A stretch of 64,000 bases of DNA. Source: Alphaproteobacteria bacterium (GTDB lineage: Bacteria > Pseudomonadota > Alphaproteobacteria > Rickettsiales > SXRF01). The stretch is from assembly GCA_025362975.1 (NCBI GenBank), contig JANYES010000003.1, forward strand, positions 1 through 64,000. Reading direction: 5' to 3'. Shown here piece after piece: positions 9,063 to 18,984 of this stretch. Below the pieces are notes generated by a model. That model saw only the letters and a program-made list of their open reading frames with translations, was not told the origin of the DNA and did no database searches. Numbering within the stretch: the first letter of the stretch is position 1; every line of letters starts with the position of its first letter. The position numbers and the translations under genes were made by a program.

Positions 9063-11234
9063 ATGAACGCGATTCCCGTCCCACGCTTTTTCATCGATTG
9101 CGGCTATGCCGCCGGGGTGCTGGCCCTGCTGTTGCAACTTGCGAGCGTGGAATTGCCGGTGGGCGAGGGGCGTGACTGGATTTATTTTTATGCGATTGGC
9201 GGATGGGCGGCGTGGCTGATTGTTGGCAGTTTCCTTGTTCGGGTTGGCAGGCTGAAGCCGATGCCGGAGATGGTCAAAACGGTGGTCGGCGCTTTTGCGT
9301 TCGGGACGCTGTCGGGGCTGTTTTTATCGCCGCTAGTGAGTGTCTGGTTTGCGTGGGTGTGGGTGCTGGCGGTGCTGGTGGCGTGTAAATGGGTGGGGGT
9401 TAAGCAGCGGTGGAGCGTGCTGGGGCTGGCGTGGCTGGTGACGGTGAGTTTTGCGATGTGCGGAACGCTGATTTATAAAAGCCCTTGGCTGGCGCTGGCG
9501 CATGACCCTAACGCGATGCAGTATGCGATGGCGTTTGTGGCACTGTTGCTGATTTTCGGGCCGGTGATGTATCAGGCGCTGACAAGTTCGAAGACCCCGA
9601 AAGAGTTGGGGGCGGTGATGTCGGGGATGCTGACGCTGGGGGCGTTGTACCTGCTGGCGGTGACGATTTTCCGCACCGACGGGTTCGGGGAAAAATATGC
9701 GGTGTATCACTGGAAGGCGTTTGTGGAACCGGCGCAGTCGCTGCGTGAGGGCGGGTGGTTGCTGTGGGACGTGCCGAGCCTTTATGGGTTTTTGCAGACG
9801 CTGGTGATTGCGTTTTTACCAGCAAACAGCACGTGGCAGTCGCTTTATCTGCTGAACGGATTGCTGCTGACGATGACGGGCGGGATGATTTTTACGCTGC
9901 TGTTTACAAGGTATCATAGCCTTGCGGGGTTTGCCGGGTGTTTGCTGGTGACGCTGGCGGCGGTGATGCTGGTGCTGCCGACGACGCCGGACCCGCGCTT
10001 GATGCCCAATACCGGAGTGCTGCGGTTTTTCTGGACGTATGCGATGGTGGGGTATGTGTTCCATGTATGCCGGCATGTCAATAAGACGGCGGCGTTTCCG
10101 AAGCGGTTGTTCCTGACGGGGAATCTGATCTGGCTGGCAGGCGCGCTATGGTCGGTGGAAAGCGCGGTGTTTGTGACGATGCTGTGGGTGCCGTCGCTGG
10201 CGTTTATCGCCCTCGGGCAATTGCTGGCGCAGAATCCCACGCCGTCGCTGGGCGATATGTTCGATGTGCTGGTGAGCAAGATGATGCTGCTGGTAAATAC
10301 GGCGATTATCGCGGTGGTGCTGATTGCGGGGTATTATCAGGTGCGGCTGGGGCATTGGCCGGATGTGTTGTTGCTGAGCGCGTATACGCAGGCGTATGCG
10401 TTCGGGTTTTCGACGTTGCCGATTACGCAGGCGGGTTGCGCCCCGTGCTGGTTGTTTGTGTTTTTCCTGTTGGTGATGGTGACGCGTTCGCACGTGGCGC
10501 ATGCGTATATCAATGCGCATGGGGTACTGGCGGCGGGGGTGTTGTATTGCTTAGTCGCGACGTTCTGGATGGCGAGCGGGTATTACATTCCGTTTAGTGA
10601 GGATTTCCATTTGACGGGGACGTTGCCGCTGATTGTTTATTTAAGCGGGATTATGCTTTTGATGCTGCCATACCTGACGATTCCGCCGCTGGTGGAGCGG
10701 GCGTATGAGAAGGCCATCATGTGTTTTTACAGCGTGCTGGTGCTGTGCACGGTGAGCCATTTCAACCCAGGGACTTACACGCCGGAAACGTGGCGCGAGC
10801 CGATTAACCCCGACATTACCACATTGCTGGAGGCACCGCCGAAGGGTTTAACATCGCTGGTGGAAAAAGCGAAGATGCCACGCGGGGCGCAGGTGTTGGT
10901 GCTGTCGACGCCAATGGAGATGCGAGATGAGGTGACGTATCTGGAGCGTGTCGAAGGGTTTTATTTTGCGGGGCTAGGGCTTCACGAGTGGTTACTGCCT
11001 AATACGCTGGTAGGGTATGAAGCGCCGCTGGCACCGGTGTTGTATAAAGAAATCGCACAGCGGCGGGCCGAACGCATTGGCGGGGCGCCGGGCTGGGTAG
11101 TTGAGAAAAAGGATCACGGGCTTGGCAACTATCCTTGGGTGAGCGAGGCGATTGCGTCGCGCTATGCCGAGGATGGGCGGTTCGAAAATGAGGAATTCCT
11201 GATTCGTAAATATGTTGTCGCGAGGCGGAAATAA
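9063..11234 (+). CDS. Large multi-pass membrane protein, GT-C-like
   Basis: 723 residues. The first ~560 contain roughly fifteen hydrophobic segments and the last ~150 form a soluble domain. The loop around 235-265 (HWKAFVEP, then GWLLWDVPSLYGFL) resembles loops in polytopic GT-C glycosyltransferases that use polyprenyl-linked sugars, but no decisive catalytic motif is evident. A biosynthetic role in surface polysaccharide is only a guess. The start is ATG 9063 and no operon partner overlaps it. Confidence 0.55.
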   Translation: MNAIPVPRFFIDCGYAAGVLALLLQLASVELPVGEGRDWIYFYAIGGWAAWLIVGSFLVRVGRLKPMPEMVKTVVGAFAFGTLSGLFLSPLVSVWFAWVWVLAVLVACKWVGVKQRWSVLGLAWLVTVSFAMCGTLIYKSPWLALAHDPNAMQYAMAFVALLLIFGPVMYQALTSSKTPKELGAVMSGMLTLGALYLLAVTIFRTDGFGEKYAVYHWKAFVEPAQSLREGGWLLWDVPSLYGFLQTLVIAFLPANSTWQSLYLLNGLLLTMTGGMIFTLLFTRYHSLAGFAGCLLVTLAAVMLVLPTTPDPRLMPNTGVLRFFWTYAMVGYVFHVCRHVNKTAAFPKRLFLTGNLIWLAGALWSVESAVFVTMLWVPSLAFIALGQLLAQNPTPSLGDMFDVLVSKMMLLVNTAIIAVVLIAGYYQVRLGHWPDVLLLSAYTQAYAFGFSTLPITQAGCAPCWLFVFFLLVMVTRSHVAHAYINAHGVLAAGVLYCLVATFWMASGYYIPFSEDFHLTGTLPLIVYLSGIMLLMLPYLTIPPLVERAYEKAIMCFYSVLVLCTVSHFNPGTYTPETWREPINPDITTLLEAPPKGLTSLVEKAKMPRGAQVLVLSTPMEMRDEVTYLERVEGFYFAGLGLHEWLLPNTLVGYEAPLAPVLYKEIAQRRAERIGGAPGWVVEKKDHGLGNYPWVSEAIASRYAEDGRFENEEFLIRKYVVARRK

Positions 11235-11321
11235 GCGATTTGTGCATGATTTCGGTTGAATTAACGCGAAAAAATTCTATGGTAGCGGTATCCACCTTTA
11301 TCATTCCATGAGGATCGTTTT

Positions 11322-11864
11322 ATGAGTGACGCTGAAGCAAAATCCCCGAAACTGAAATATGTACTGCTGGCAGGCGTTGCGCTGTTCGGCATGGCCTCGT
11401 CGGTGTACGCCACGAGCAAATCCGAACGCAAAGCGGCGACAGATAAGGCTGAAGTCTCGGCAATCGCAGTAGCAACCGAGACCGCACCGGCATCGGCGAT
11501 GCCTGCGGTCAGCAAAATCGTTGCGAAAAGCTCGGTAACGGGCAAGACGACGGATATCACATTCCCTTATCATCGCGATGGCAGTGCGCCGGATGAAAAG
11601 ATCGATGTGACCTTCAAAGTGGATTACGCCAAGGGCCAGACCGGCCTGTTCCACATCACCCCGGATGACTGCCTCGACCTGATCGAAGTGAACGGCAAGA
11701 CCGTGGCGCTGACAGGCGATGCGCTGGCGCAGAAATGTAACTGGCAGCAGGGATTTACCCTCGATTTGACGCAGTATTTGAGCAAAGGCACGAACAACGT
11801 GCATGCGCTCGTGCGCAATACCGGCGGCTGGGTTGGCTTCGACTTTGTACCGGTTGCAAAGTAA
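11322..11864 (+). CDS. Membrane-anchored periplasmic protein, 180 aa
   Basis: An N-terminal hydrophobic helix (residues about 12-28) is followed by an Ala/Thr-rich linker and a C-terminal domain of about 100 residues rich in beta-strand pattern with two Cys (DDC and QKC). The end, LVRNTGGWVGFDF, recalls galactose-binding-like or jelly-roll modules. It starts with ATG after a GAGGATCG site. The next gene begins inside its 3' end, so the two are probably co-translated. Function unknown. Confidence 0.6.
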   Translation: MSDAEAKSPKLKYVLLAGVALFGMASSVYATSKSERKAATDKAEVSAIAVATETAPASAMPAVSKIVAKSSVTGKTTDITFPYHRDGSAPDEKIDVTFKVDYAKGQTGLFHITPDDCLDLIEVNGKTVALTGDALAQKCNWQQGFTLDLTQYLSKGTNNVHALVRNTGGWVGFDFVPVAK

Positions 11865-12675
11865 GGCCGTATCGCTCGCTAAACGGGCGCTTGTCGGTTA
11901 TATTTTCATCTGTTTATTCATGTGGTCGTATCAGCGCCACCTGATGTACGTTCCCGACAAATATATCGACGAACCGGCGGCCTATGGGCTGAAGGATTTT
12001 CGCCGTTTGCGGCTCACAGACGCGGACGGCACGCATGTCGAGGCGTGGTTCCATAAAGCGCGCGAGGGATTTCCGACGATAGTTTATTTGCATGGCAATG
12101 GCGGGAATTTAGGCACGCGCACGCATTTCATCGGGCTGCTGGTGAAGGAAGGTTTCGGGCTTTTGGGGCTGGATTATCGGGGGTATGGGGCGAGTGAGGG
12201 GCATCCGTCGGAGGCAGGGTTTTATCAAGATGCCCGCGCGGCGATTGATTATGCTGGCAAGTCGCTTTCGCTGCCGCCGGGGAAGTTAATTTTATACGGG
12301 GAGTCGATTGGCACGGGGGTGGCGGTGCAGATGGCGACGGAATATAAGGTGAGCGGCGTGGTACTGCAATCGCCGTATACGTCGTTGTTGACGCTGGGGC
12401 AGGCGTCTTATCCGTGGTTGCCTGTGAAGTATCTGCAACTGGATAAGTTCGATTCGCTGGACAAAATTAAGAACGTGCATGCGCCATTGCTGATTATTCA
12501 CGGCGAGCGGGATTCGATTGTGCCGGTGGGACATGGCAAGGCGATGTTCGAGCAGGCGAACGGGCCGAAGGATGTGGTGTATTTTCCGGATAAGGGCCAT
12601 GTCGATCTGGATATCCGGGAGTTGACGCGGCTGTTGGTTGGGTTCAGCCAGAAGAATCATCTGGTGGTGCAGTGA
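11854..12675 (+). CDS. Membrane-anchored alpha/beta hydrolase (BEM46/ABHD13-like)
   Basis: About 273 residues with one N-terminal membrane helix, then an alpha/beta-hydrolase fold. The oxyanion region is YLHGNGGN, the nucleophile elbow is GESIG, the acidic residue lies in HGERDSIVP and the His in DKGHVD. The same arrangement occurs in the BEM46/ABHD13 family, whose substrates are mostly unknown. I prefer the TTG at 11854, which gives a basic residue cluster before the helix and overlaps the previous stop. An ATG at 11803 would add 17 residues inside the upstream gene. It overlaps the following gene by one base. Confidence 0.75.
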   Translation: MQSKAVSLAKRALVGYIFICLFMWSYQRHLMYVPDKYIDEPAAYGLKDFRRLRLTDADGTHVEAWFHKAREGFPTIVYLHGNGGNLGTRTHFIGLLVKEGFGLLGLDYRGYGASEGHPSEAGFYQDARAAIDYAGKSLSLPPGKLILYGESIGTGVAVQMATEYKVSGVVLQSPYTSLLTLGQASYPWLPVKYLQLDKFDSLDKIKNVHAPLLIIHGERDSIVPVGHGKAMFEQANGPKDVVYFPDKGHVDLDIRELTRLLVGFSQKNHLVVQ

Positions 12676-13217
12676 TGAAATATGCGTGGGTAATTGTGTT
12701 GCTACTGGCAGCGCCTGCGATGGCGGATGACGGGAATTATACGCGCGCGCAGGCGACGCAGCTTTTGCGCAATGCGAAGGGCGGTGACGCCGAGGCGCAG
12801 TATGATCTGGCGATGGCGTATCATGACGGCGCGCCGGGGCTGGCGAAGAATGACAGCGACGCGGTGCAGTGGTTCCGCAAGGCCGCGAAACAGGGGGAAG
12901 TGCGGGCGCAGTATAATCTTGCGATTGCGTATTATCGCGGAATTGGCACGAAGAAGGATCTGGCGCAGGCGGTAAAATGGTTCTATGCGGCGGCCAATCA
13001 GGGGAATGCGGATGCGCAGTATGCGCTGGCGGCGGCTTATGCCAAGGGCGTGGGAAGGCTGCCTAAGGATAATGCGTATGCGTATCTATGGCTCAGCCGG
13101 TCGAAAGAGGGCGGGCTGAAGGATGCGGCACGCGACCTTGATTCGTTAATTGAAAGCATGACGCCGAGGGAGCTGTCCCGGGGTAAGTCGCTGGCAGCGG
13201 TTCCGCTGGGTAAATAA
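12675..13217 (+). CDS. Secreted Sel1-repeat protein
   Basis: 180 residues with a cleavable signal peptide (hydrophobic core 4-16, ending PAMA) and three Sel1-like repeats of about 36 residues. The repeats share the AQYxLAxAY and AVxWFxxAAxQG signatures. Sel1 repeats form alpha-solenoids for protein-protein contacts, often in envelope or host-interaction proteins. ATG 12675 overlaps the upstream TGA by one base, so it is coupled to the hydrolase gene. Confidence 0.85.
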   Translation: MKYAWVIVLLLAAPAMADDGNYTRAQATQLLRNAKGGDAEAQYDLAMAYHDGAPGLAKNDSDAVQWFRKAAKQGEVRAQYNLAIAYYRGIGTKKDLAQAVKWFYAAANQGNADAQYALAAAYAKGVGRLPKDNAYAYLWLSRSKEGGLKDAARDLDSLIESMTPRELSRGKSLAAVPLGK

Positions 13218-13409
13218 TCATTGGATTCAGGGTGATAGCAGTAACGTGCGGTAACGTAACATCAGGCCGCTTAAAACTGTGTCGTTATTAAGGGTTTAAT
13301 GCTAGTATCTTAACAAATAAATTACGTTTTTAATGTAAAAATTAATTATTCGCGGCCTTGGTTTGTAAGCCCTTTTTTGACCGTAACACGCCGCTAGTTG
13401 GTATCTTTC

Positions 13410-15998
13410 ATGGGTAGCCTGCTGAAACAAACGCTCGACCAGAATGGCGCGGTAGTGTTGAACGTCGATTACGACAAGACATCAAACATGCTTACCGGCG
13501 GTATCCTCAAGGCCGGGCGCGATCATCATGCCAATGCGCTGACGGAAAATGTGGTAGACAGGCTGCGCATCAAGCTGGGCGATGATATCATCACGCTGCG
13601 CCGCGCGCCGAAGGATGACCCGGATTATGCGTACCGGTTCGATCATCAGGTGCGCGGGGCGCATATCATCGATCTCGACGTGAAGCTGAAAGAGCAGGTG
13701 TTTGGCACTTACATGGTGGACCTTGATTCATCCGAAGTATTGAGCGGCGACCTGAAGCACAAGCTGGCGGCATTTGAAACGCGTTCGCTGTCGGTTGGCT
13801 CGTCGGCACTTGACCTGCCGTACGATCGTTCGACGATGCCTGCGCATATCCCGATGACGGATTTGCATACGCATCTGGCGGGAAATCTGCCAGCGAAAGC
13901 GCTGGTGGATCTGGCGATGAAAAAAGATGGCGCGCCGATTGTTTACAGCAAGGCGGCGCTCAAGGACATCGGTATTAAAACGGATGAATACACTCAGGGC
14001 GACAATGTCGCGGTGAAGGATTTGACGGCGCAAGACCGCCAGACGCTGATCAAGGCGATGGAAATCGGCGTCGATAAACTCGATACGTTTAACGGCATGG
14101 AGCAGATTTATATGCTGCGCGCGCCGATTACCAAGGATAAGGCGCTGTTCGAGCCGATCCTCAAAGCGATCGGCGAGGATTACAATCAAGACGGTCATGC
14201 GGCCACGAAATATGCGGAGCTGTCGCATGCGAGCATTATCGGCGACCCGGAATTGCTGATGATGATGCACCGCACGCTGCCGGAAGTGAAAGAGTATAAC
14301 GACGTCGATTTGCGTTTCCTCGCGGCGATGTGGCGGCATTCGGACCCGGAATGGAATAGCGACGAGGTGGACCGTATTAAATCCATCGCGCAGAGCCCGT
14401 TTGTGGTGGGCGCGGATTTTATGGGGCATGAAACGAATCCGACGGCGGATTTTTTCCCGCAGATTAAAGAGCTATCCAAATGGGCGATTGTCAACGACCC
14501 GGATTTTACGATTCGTGTGCACGCGGGGGAAAACCCGCTATTCGCGGATACGGGATATAACCACGACGATTATTTGAAAAACGGTGCGAATTACTGGGCG
14601 AACCATAACGTGCGCAACGCGCTGCATGCGGCACTCGACGCGCGCAAGGAAGTGGCGGCGGAGATCGGGGTTGAGGTTGAATCGCTGCCGATGCCGCGCC
14701 TGCGTATCGGGCATGGGTTGTTCGGGCTGGATGAAGAAACGATCAGGTTGTTTAAAGAAGTCGGCGCGGTGGTTGAGTTCAACATGAGTTCGAACCTGGC
14801 GCTGAATAATATCGACAGTATTAATGAAGTGCCGATCAAACGTTATGTGGATGCGGGCATTCCGGTAGTGCTTGGGCATGACGGCAAGGGGATTTACCAG
14901 ACGTCGCCGGAACAGGAAGCGCTGATCGCGCAGGCGGCGGGACTGACAGCGCAGGATTTTGCGAAAATACACGAGACGGAAGAAAAGCATATCGCCCGCG
15001 ATAAAGTGCGTTTTGAACGGTTGAGCGTAGCGTTCGATCATAAGCTTGAAGACGCGCGGGCCCAAGGGTTGAGCGAGGTGGAAGCATTTAAAGAAGTGAC
15101 GAAGCCCGTATATTCAACACCCGACGGCAAGCCGCGGATGACGAGTGAGATTTCGGCGGCTTACAGCAAGCGCAACGCGGCTCGCGAGAGTGAATTGTTG
15201 CAGCGCGTCAAAAAAACATATGACGGTGAGCCAGTGGTGACAAAACCGGAAGAGGTAGCGAAAGATCTTGAAGGCAAGATTCCGGTGCTCATTACAGGCG
15301 CGTCGGAAAAAGCGTGGCCGAAAATTTCGCCGAAGAATCAGGAAGAAATCGAGGTGGCGATGCAAGTGCTTTCAAACTGGGTGGATGGCGATAAGGCGTA
15401 TCTGATTACCGGAGGCACGCATCACGGGGTTGAGGCGCGCGCGCATGAGGCGGTGCACCGCTCCAATAATCGTTCGGCTGAGATTAAGTCGGTGAAGGTG
15501 CTTGGCGCGTTTACGGCTGAGGCACTGGCGCTGAAGGCAGGGCAGGTGGCCAAGCTTGAAGACGACACGATCACGCATGCGACGGTGTTGAAAACGCCCG
15601 GCGGGCGGTTGACGGAACGCTGGTTTGATCTGCAGGATGCTGCACTTGAAATCATGGAAAAAGGAAAAGGCGAAGTCATTGCCGTCGGCGGCGGGCCGGT
15701 GGTGCGCGACATGATCCAGCGGGCGCATAACACGGGATTGAGCCTGCATTTGATGGACGGGCCGGAGGGCGCATCGACGGATAAGGCGTTAACGCTGGCG
15801 CGAAGCCATTATGGGTTTGAAGGAGCAAGCGGGTTGCTTTCGCATCTGGTGAGTGGGCGCCCGGAACTTTTCCGCGAGGGATTCGATGCGCGGCAGATCG
15901 ACAGCTATGTTGAAGAAGCGCGCGAACAGGTGGCGCGGTCCAAGCCGGGATACGACATGGAGAACGCGAAAGGCAAACAAGCATTGGTGCAGGAATGA
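13410..15998 (+). CDS. Adenosine-deaminase-like domain fused to SLOG-like Rossmann domain
   Basis: 862 residues. After an N-terminal ~145-residue extension, an amidohydrolase domain carries the adenosine-deaminase metal and catalytic motifs in order: DLHTHL (His153, His155), RVHAGE (His371, Glu374), RIGHG (His435) and LGHDGKG (Asp491). A second domain begins near 622 with VLITGASE, YLITGGTHHGVEA (~664-676) and GEVIAVGGGPVVRDM (~754-768), the two glycine-rich loops typical of SLOG-superfamily nucleotide-binding proteins. Both are expected to act on nucleotides or nucleosides. It heads a tight operon with a 91-aa protein and a NUDIX protein. ATG 13410 is preferred over TTG 13398. The substrate is unknown. 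Confidence 0.75.
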   Translation: MGSLLKQTLDQNGAVVLNVDYDKTSNMLTGGILKAGRDHHANALTENVVDRLRIKLGDDIITLRRAPKDDPDYAYRFDHQVRGAHIIDLDVKLKEQVFGTYMVDLDSSEVLSGDLKHKLAAFETRSLSVGSSALDLPYDRSTMPAHIPMTDLHTHLAGNLPAKALVDLAMKKDGAPIVYSKAALKDIGIKTDEYTQGDNVAVKDLTAQDRQTLIKAMEIGVDKLDTFNGMEQIYMLRAPITKDKALFEPILKAIGEDYNQDGHAATKYAELSHASIIGDPELLMMMHRTLPEVKEYNDVDLRFLAAMWRHSDPEWNSDEVDRIKSIAQSPFVVGADFMGHETNPTADFFPQIKELSKWAIVNDPDFTIRVHAGENPLFADTGYNHDDYLKNGANYWANHNVRNALHAALDARKEVAAEIGVEVESLPMPRLRIGHGLFGLDEETIRLFKEVGAVVEFNMSSNLALNNIDSINEVPIKRYVDAGIPVVLGHDGKGIYQTSPEQEALIAQAAGLTAQDFAKIHETEEKHIARDKVRFERLSVAFDHKLEDARAQGLSEVEAFKEVTKPVYSTPDGKPRMTSEISAAYSKRNAARESELLQRVKKTYDGEPVVTKPEEVAKDLEGKIPVLITGASEKAWPKISPKNQEEIEVAMQVLSNWVDGDKAYLITGGTHHGVEARAHEAVHRSNNRSAEIKSVKVLGAFTAEALALKAGQVAKLEDDTITHATVLKTPGGRLTERWFDLQDAALEIMEKGKGEVIAVGGGPVVRDMIQRAHNTGLSLHLMDGPEGASTDKALTLARSHYGFEGASGLLSHLVSGRPELFREGFDARQIDSYVEEAREQVARSKPGYDMENAKGKQALVQE

Positions 15999-16005
15999 CG
16001 TAGAG

Positions 16006-16281
16006 ATGTCGCTCCTTGAATTTCCGAATAAGAAGAGTTTTCTGCAACAGGTTTCAACAGGCCGCAAAGAGCTGGTGTATCTGGTGACGGGCACGCATCA
16101 GGACAGGGCGGCATGGCATTACGTGCAGGTCGATAAGGCGCGGATGGTGCATTTTGAACATGGGTTAAAAGGCGGTGCGCTGAATGTCGGAGAATATGGT
16201 ACGGTGCTGTATTCAGGCTGGGGCGAGCAGCCGCCGCAATATATTATTGAAGAATTAGAAGCACAGTTTGAGGCCGCATGA
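16006..16281 (+). CDS. Hypothetical 91-aa protein of the ADA-SLOG/NUDIX operon
   Basis: A soluble small protein with no recognised domain. It starts seven bases after the deaminase-SLOG stop and its TGA overlaps the ATG of the NUDIX gene (ATGA), so the three genes are almost certainly co-translated. Notable are the segment ELVYLVTGTHQDR and the C-terminal acidic helix. A role as partner or regulator of the flanking enzymes is an inference from position only. Confidence 0.65.
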   Translation: MSLLEFPNKKSFLQQVSTGRKELVYLVTGTHQDRAAWHYVQVDKARMVHFEHGLKGGALNVGEYGTVLYSGWGEQPPQYIIEELEAQFEAA

Positions 16282-17660
16282 GTGTAGACAGTAAGAACGA
16301 ATCAGCCTTTATTATTTTCCACGGTTTCGACCCGGACGGCATTGGCGCGGACGGGCAGAAAGGTGAGCATTTAACGGTTGCTATCGAGCGCTTGCCGTTT
16401 TGGGAAGCGGACACTGAGGGCACGCATAGCGCCGTTGGTGGCTTTACGAAAATCGGTGAAGATACGGTAGACGGCGCGCGGCGCGAGGCGCTTGAAGAGC
16501 TGGCGGGGGTAATCGATATTTCGAATAATGCGCTGGTGCCGGTGAATGAATATTATGCGAAGCGCAACGGCGTGCATGTGCATGTGTATTCGTGTGAGCT
16601 GGAGCTGGAACAGTTGCGCACGTTGCAGGAACTGGCGGCGAAAACCGACCCGGAAAATTCGAAATACGACGAAGACTATGCGGCGGATTTTATCCGCAAA
16701 ACTGAGCAGGAAACGGCGCGCGTGAAAGTGATTCCGTTTGAAAAGATGCTTAACCTGCCATTTTATGAGCCGACGGCGAAGGAAGATTATGAGCGGGTGC
16801 GTAATAGTACGCTGAGCATGCTGCATCTTGACCATACAGAGGCGGACAAGCTGTTTGTGCCAAATGTGAAGCCGGACCCAGAGAGCATGTGGGTTTTGAT
16901 ACCGGTGCCAGCGATGGATTCCGACAAGGGGTTTAAACCGCATGCGAAGAACGACGAGCGCGGCAACCCGATCGGGATTACGGTGCTGGGGCAGGATCGC
17001 GGCAAACCGGTGGCGGTGTTTCGTAATCCGAAGGATAGCCTCGATGCGCAGCATAGCGTGCAGAACCTGCCGATTGACGGGACGGGCGTACTGATTCTTC
17101 CGGTGAAGAAAGACAAAGTGTTCGGTAATAAGCTGCTGGCGATCGGGCAGAAACTTGTAGCTAAGCCGAAGCTGGAAACACTCGATACCGTGCTGAAAGA
17201 AATTCGTGACGCGTATGTGCGCGAAGGCAAGGAACCGGATATGTATAACTCCGACGAGTCGCAGTTTGCGCGCATGGATTTGAAGCACGGCACGCGAGGC
17301 AGCAATGCGGGCATGTATTCCAAGAAATCGATTGAATCGGCCGCGCTGGTAGTTAAGACGGAAAACCCGGAAGATTCGATTGCGTTTAGCAGCAGCGGTA
17401 AGTTCGTTGGCGACGGCAAGCAGTTCGGCAAGGGGCAGATCGTGCTGATTAAGGATTATGGGCGTAATGAGGTGCGGAAGATGGCGCCGGATTATACGGA
17501 AGAAAATTTTGTGTTTCTCGATAATAAACCTGTGAAACTTGAAGCGTTGCCGACGTATGAGTTAGGCAAGGACGGCAAGCTGGCGGAAGTGCCCGACGGG
17601 CAGTTGCTTGGCGGTACGCAGGAAATTGTCAGCCCCGTTATCCTGCATAGCCGCGGTTAA
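16278..17660 (+). CDS. NUDIX hydrolase with large unknown C-terminal region
   Basis: 460 residues. A NUDIX box lies at about 55-77: GFTKIGE followed seven residues later by REALEELAG. This supplies the Glu ligands that bind Mg2+ in nucleoside-diphosphate-X hydrolases. The remaining ~300 residues match nothing I recognise. The gene overlaps the upstream 91-aa gene by four bases. The neighbourhood (deaminase, SLOG, NUDIX) points to processing of a modified or signalling nucleotide; the actual substrate cannot be read from sequence. Confidence 0.75.
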   Translation: MSVDSKNESAFIIFHGFDPDGIGADGQKGEHLTVAIERLPFWEADTEGTHSAVGGFTKIGEDTVDGARREALEELAGVIDISNNALVPVNEYYAKRNGVHVHVYSCELELEQLRTLQELAAKTDPENSKYDEDYAADFIRKTEQETARVKVIPFEKMLNLPFYEPTAKEDYERVRNSTLSMLHLDHTEADKLFVPNVKPDPESMWVLIPVPAMDSDKGFKPHAKNDERGNPIGITVLGQDRGKPVAVFRNPKDSLDAQHSVQNLPIDGTGVLILPVKKDKVFGNKLLAIGQKLVAKPKLETLDTVLKEIRDAYVREGKEPDMYNSDESQFARMDLKHGTRGSNAGMYSKKSIESAALVVKTENPEDSIAFSSSGKFVGDGKQFGKGQIVLIKDYGRNEVRKMAPDYTEENFVFLDNKPVKLEALPTYELGKDGKLAEVPDGQLLGGTQEIVSPVILHSRG

Positions 17661-17674
17661 GCAGCTTTTTTCCA

Positions 17675-18001
17675 TTAAGAGAGTTCTTTGCCGCCGAATG
17701 ATTTTCCGGATGCGAGGATGTCTATTTCACGCTCCATGTTGCGGACGGCTTGGGCGGCGAGTGGCCTGAACTCGTTGGTGATGAAGATGGCGCCGCTATT
17801 GATAGCGGGTTGCAGGAATCGTGTAGGGCGATTGGCGCGGTAGGCTTCTTCGCCTTGCACGGGGAGATATTCTTTCATGATGGCTTGGGCGTATTGCTCG
17901 TATACGGCCCAGGGCTGGGCGAGGATGTACATGTCGAGGTCGATGATAGTGTTGGTGTCGTGGCTTGATTTATTGAGGAATTCTTCACAGGAGGCGATCA
18001 T
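17675..18001 (-). pseudogene. C-terminal remnant of COG4339 HD-superfamily protein
   Basis: The 108 codons resemble only the second half of predicted metal-dependent HD phosphohydrolases of the COG4339 type: the IDLDMYILAQP segment (family FLDxDLxILG), then YEQYAQAIMKEY, then the FRPLAAQAVRNMERE end. The N-terminal half, which should hold the HD metal-binding residues, is missing and the upstream DNA is AT-rich and unrelated. It is probably a decayed fragment and cannot be catalytic as it stands. Confidence 0.6.
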
Positions 18002-18103
18002 AAGGCTTCGGGGGCGGAATGAATGATATGAATGTATAAGTTTATTGAGTATATGCAATCACTAGCTATATTATTAGAATTAAATGACAAACAGGGGTTC
18101 GTT

Positions 18104-18793
18104 ATGAGATATGCGCTGGCTCTTGGCTTGGTTTTACTGGGATATTCGCAAGGATTCGCCTCGCCGATTATGCGCAAGGAGCGAGCGAATTATTGTCTCA
18201 GCGGGTCATTTTTTAATAATAGCGATGAATACAAGATAGCGAAAATTGCGGGAAAGACGCGGTTTATTGCTGATTCGGATACGTGGGTGGAAGATGCGTG
18301 CCCGAGTGAGGATGTGAGCAAATGCCCGGTGCGGATTACGACGGATATGGCCAAGATTGATGGGGAGTCAATGTTGCTCGTGGGGAAAAAATATCGCGAA
18401 TTTTACTGCGTGAAAGATGTGAAACACGGCAATAGCGGCTGGGTGAATGAGAAGGATCTCGTGATTGCCAAGCCGAAGGAAGTGTTCCGCGAGGACTGGC
18501 CGGGGAAATGGGTCGGGATAGATGTTAAGGCGGAGATCGGGATTAAGACGGATGCGGATGGGGTGTTGTATGTCACGGGATATGCACAGTATGAAGGCGC
18601 GCATGAGACGGTGCACACGGCGGTGCTGGATTTTGAGGCGAAGCCGGAAGGCGATAAGCTGATTTCACCCGAGGGGGAAAAAGTGGGGTGCGGGGCGGAG
18701 CTGATTCATTTGCACTCGTATGTACTGGTGCGGGATAATGGGCGGTGTGGGGTGGGGAGTGTGTTATTTGATGGGTTGTATGAGCGGAAGTAG
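18104..18793 (+). CDS. Secreted hypothetical protein, 229 aa
   Basis: The start at 18104 gives a clean signal peptide (MRYALALGLVLLG, cleavage after FAS). The mature part has about eight Cys and an SH3-like look in the middle (VKHGNSGWVNEKDLV). Function unknown. It is transcribed away from the HD-family remnant and shares no operon. Confidence 0.65.
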   Translation: MRYALALGLVLLGYSQGFASPIMRKERANYCLSGSFFNNSDEYKIAKIAGKTRFIADSDTWVEDACPSEDVSKCPVRITTDMAKIDGESMLLVGKKYREFYCVKDVKHGNSGWVNEKDLVIAKPKEVFREDWPGKWVGIDVKAEIGIKTDADGVLYVTGYAQYEGAHETVHTAVLDFEAKPEGDKLISPEGEKVGCGAELIHLHSYVLVRDNGRCGVGSVLFDGLYERK

Positions 18794-18984
18794 GATGGAA
18801 AAATTATCTGCCATTCACATAAGTAGTGTTGCCATAACGCGTCGCAGTTGAGCCGCCGCTTTAAAAAGCATGAATATTATATTTATTGCGAAAACCCCTT
18901 AAAGCCATATTTCTTCATTAAGCATGCTTGCCATGTATCTACGGTTGAAGAATCTCTTGGCGGCTCTCCACATCCTGAAAAAAG

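Noticed and set aside
13410-15998. RADAR defence deaminase (RdrB)
   Set aside because: The protein has an adenosine-deaminase domain, but no RdrA-type ATPase is nearby and a SLOG-like domain is attached instead, so it is not a standard RADAR locus.
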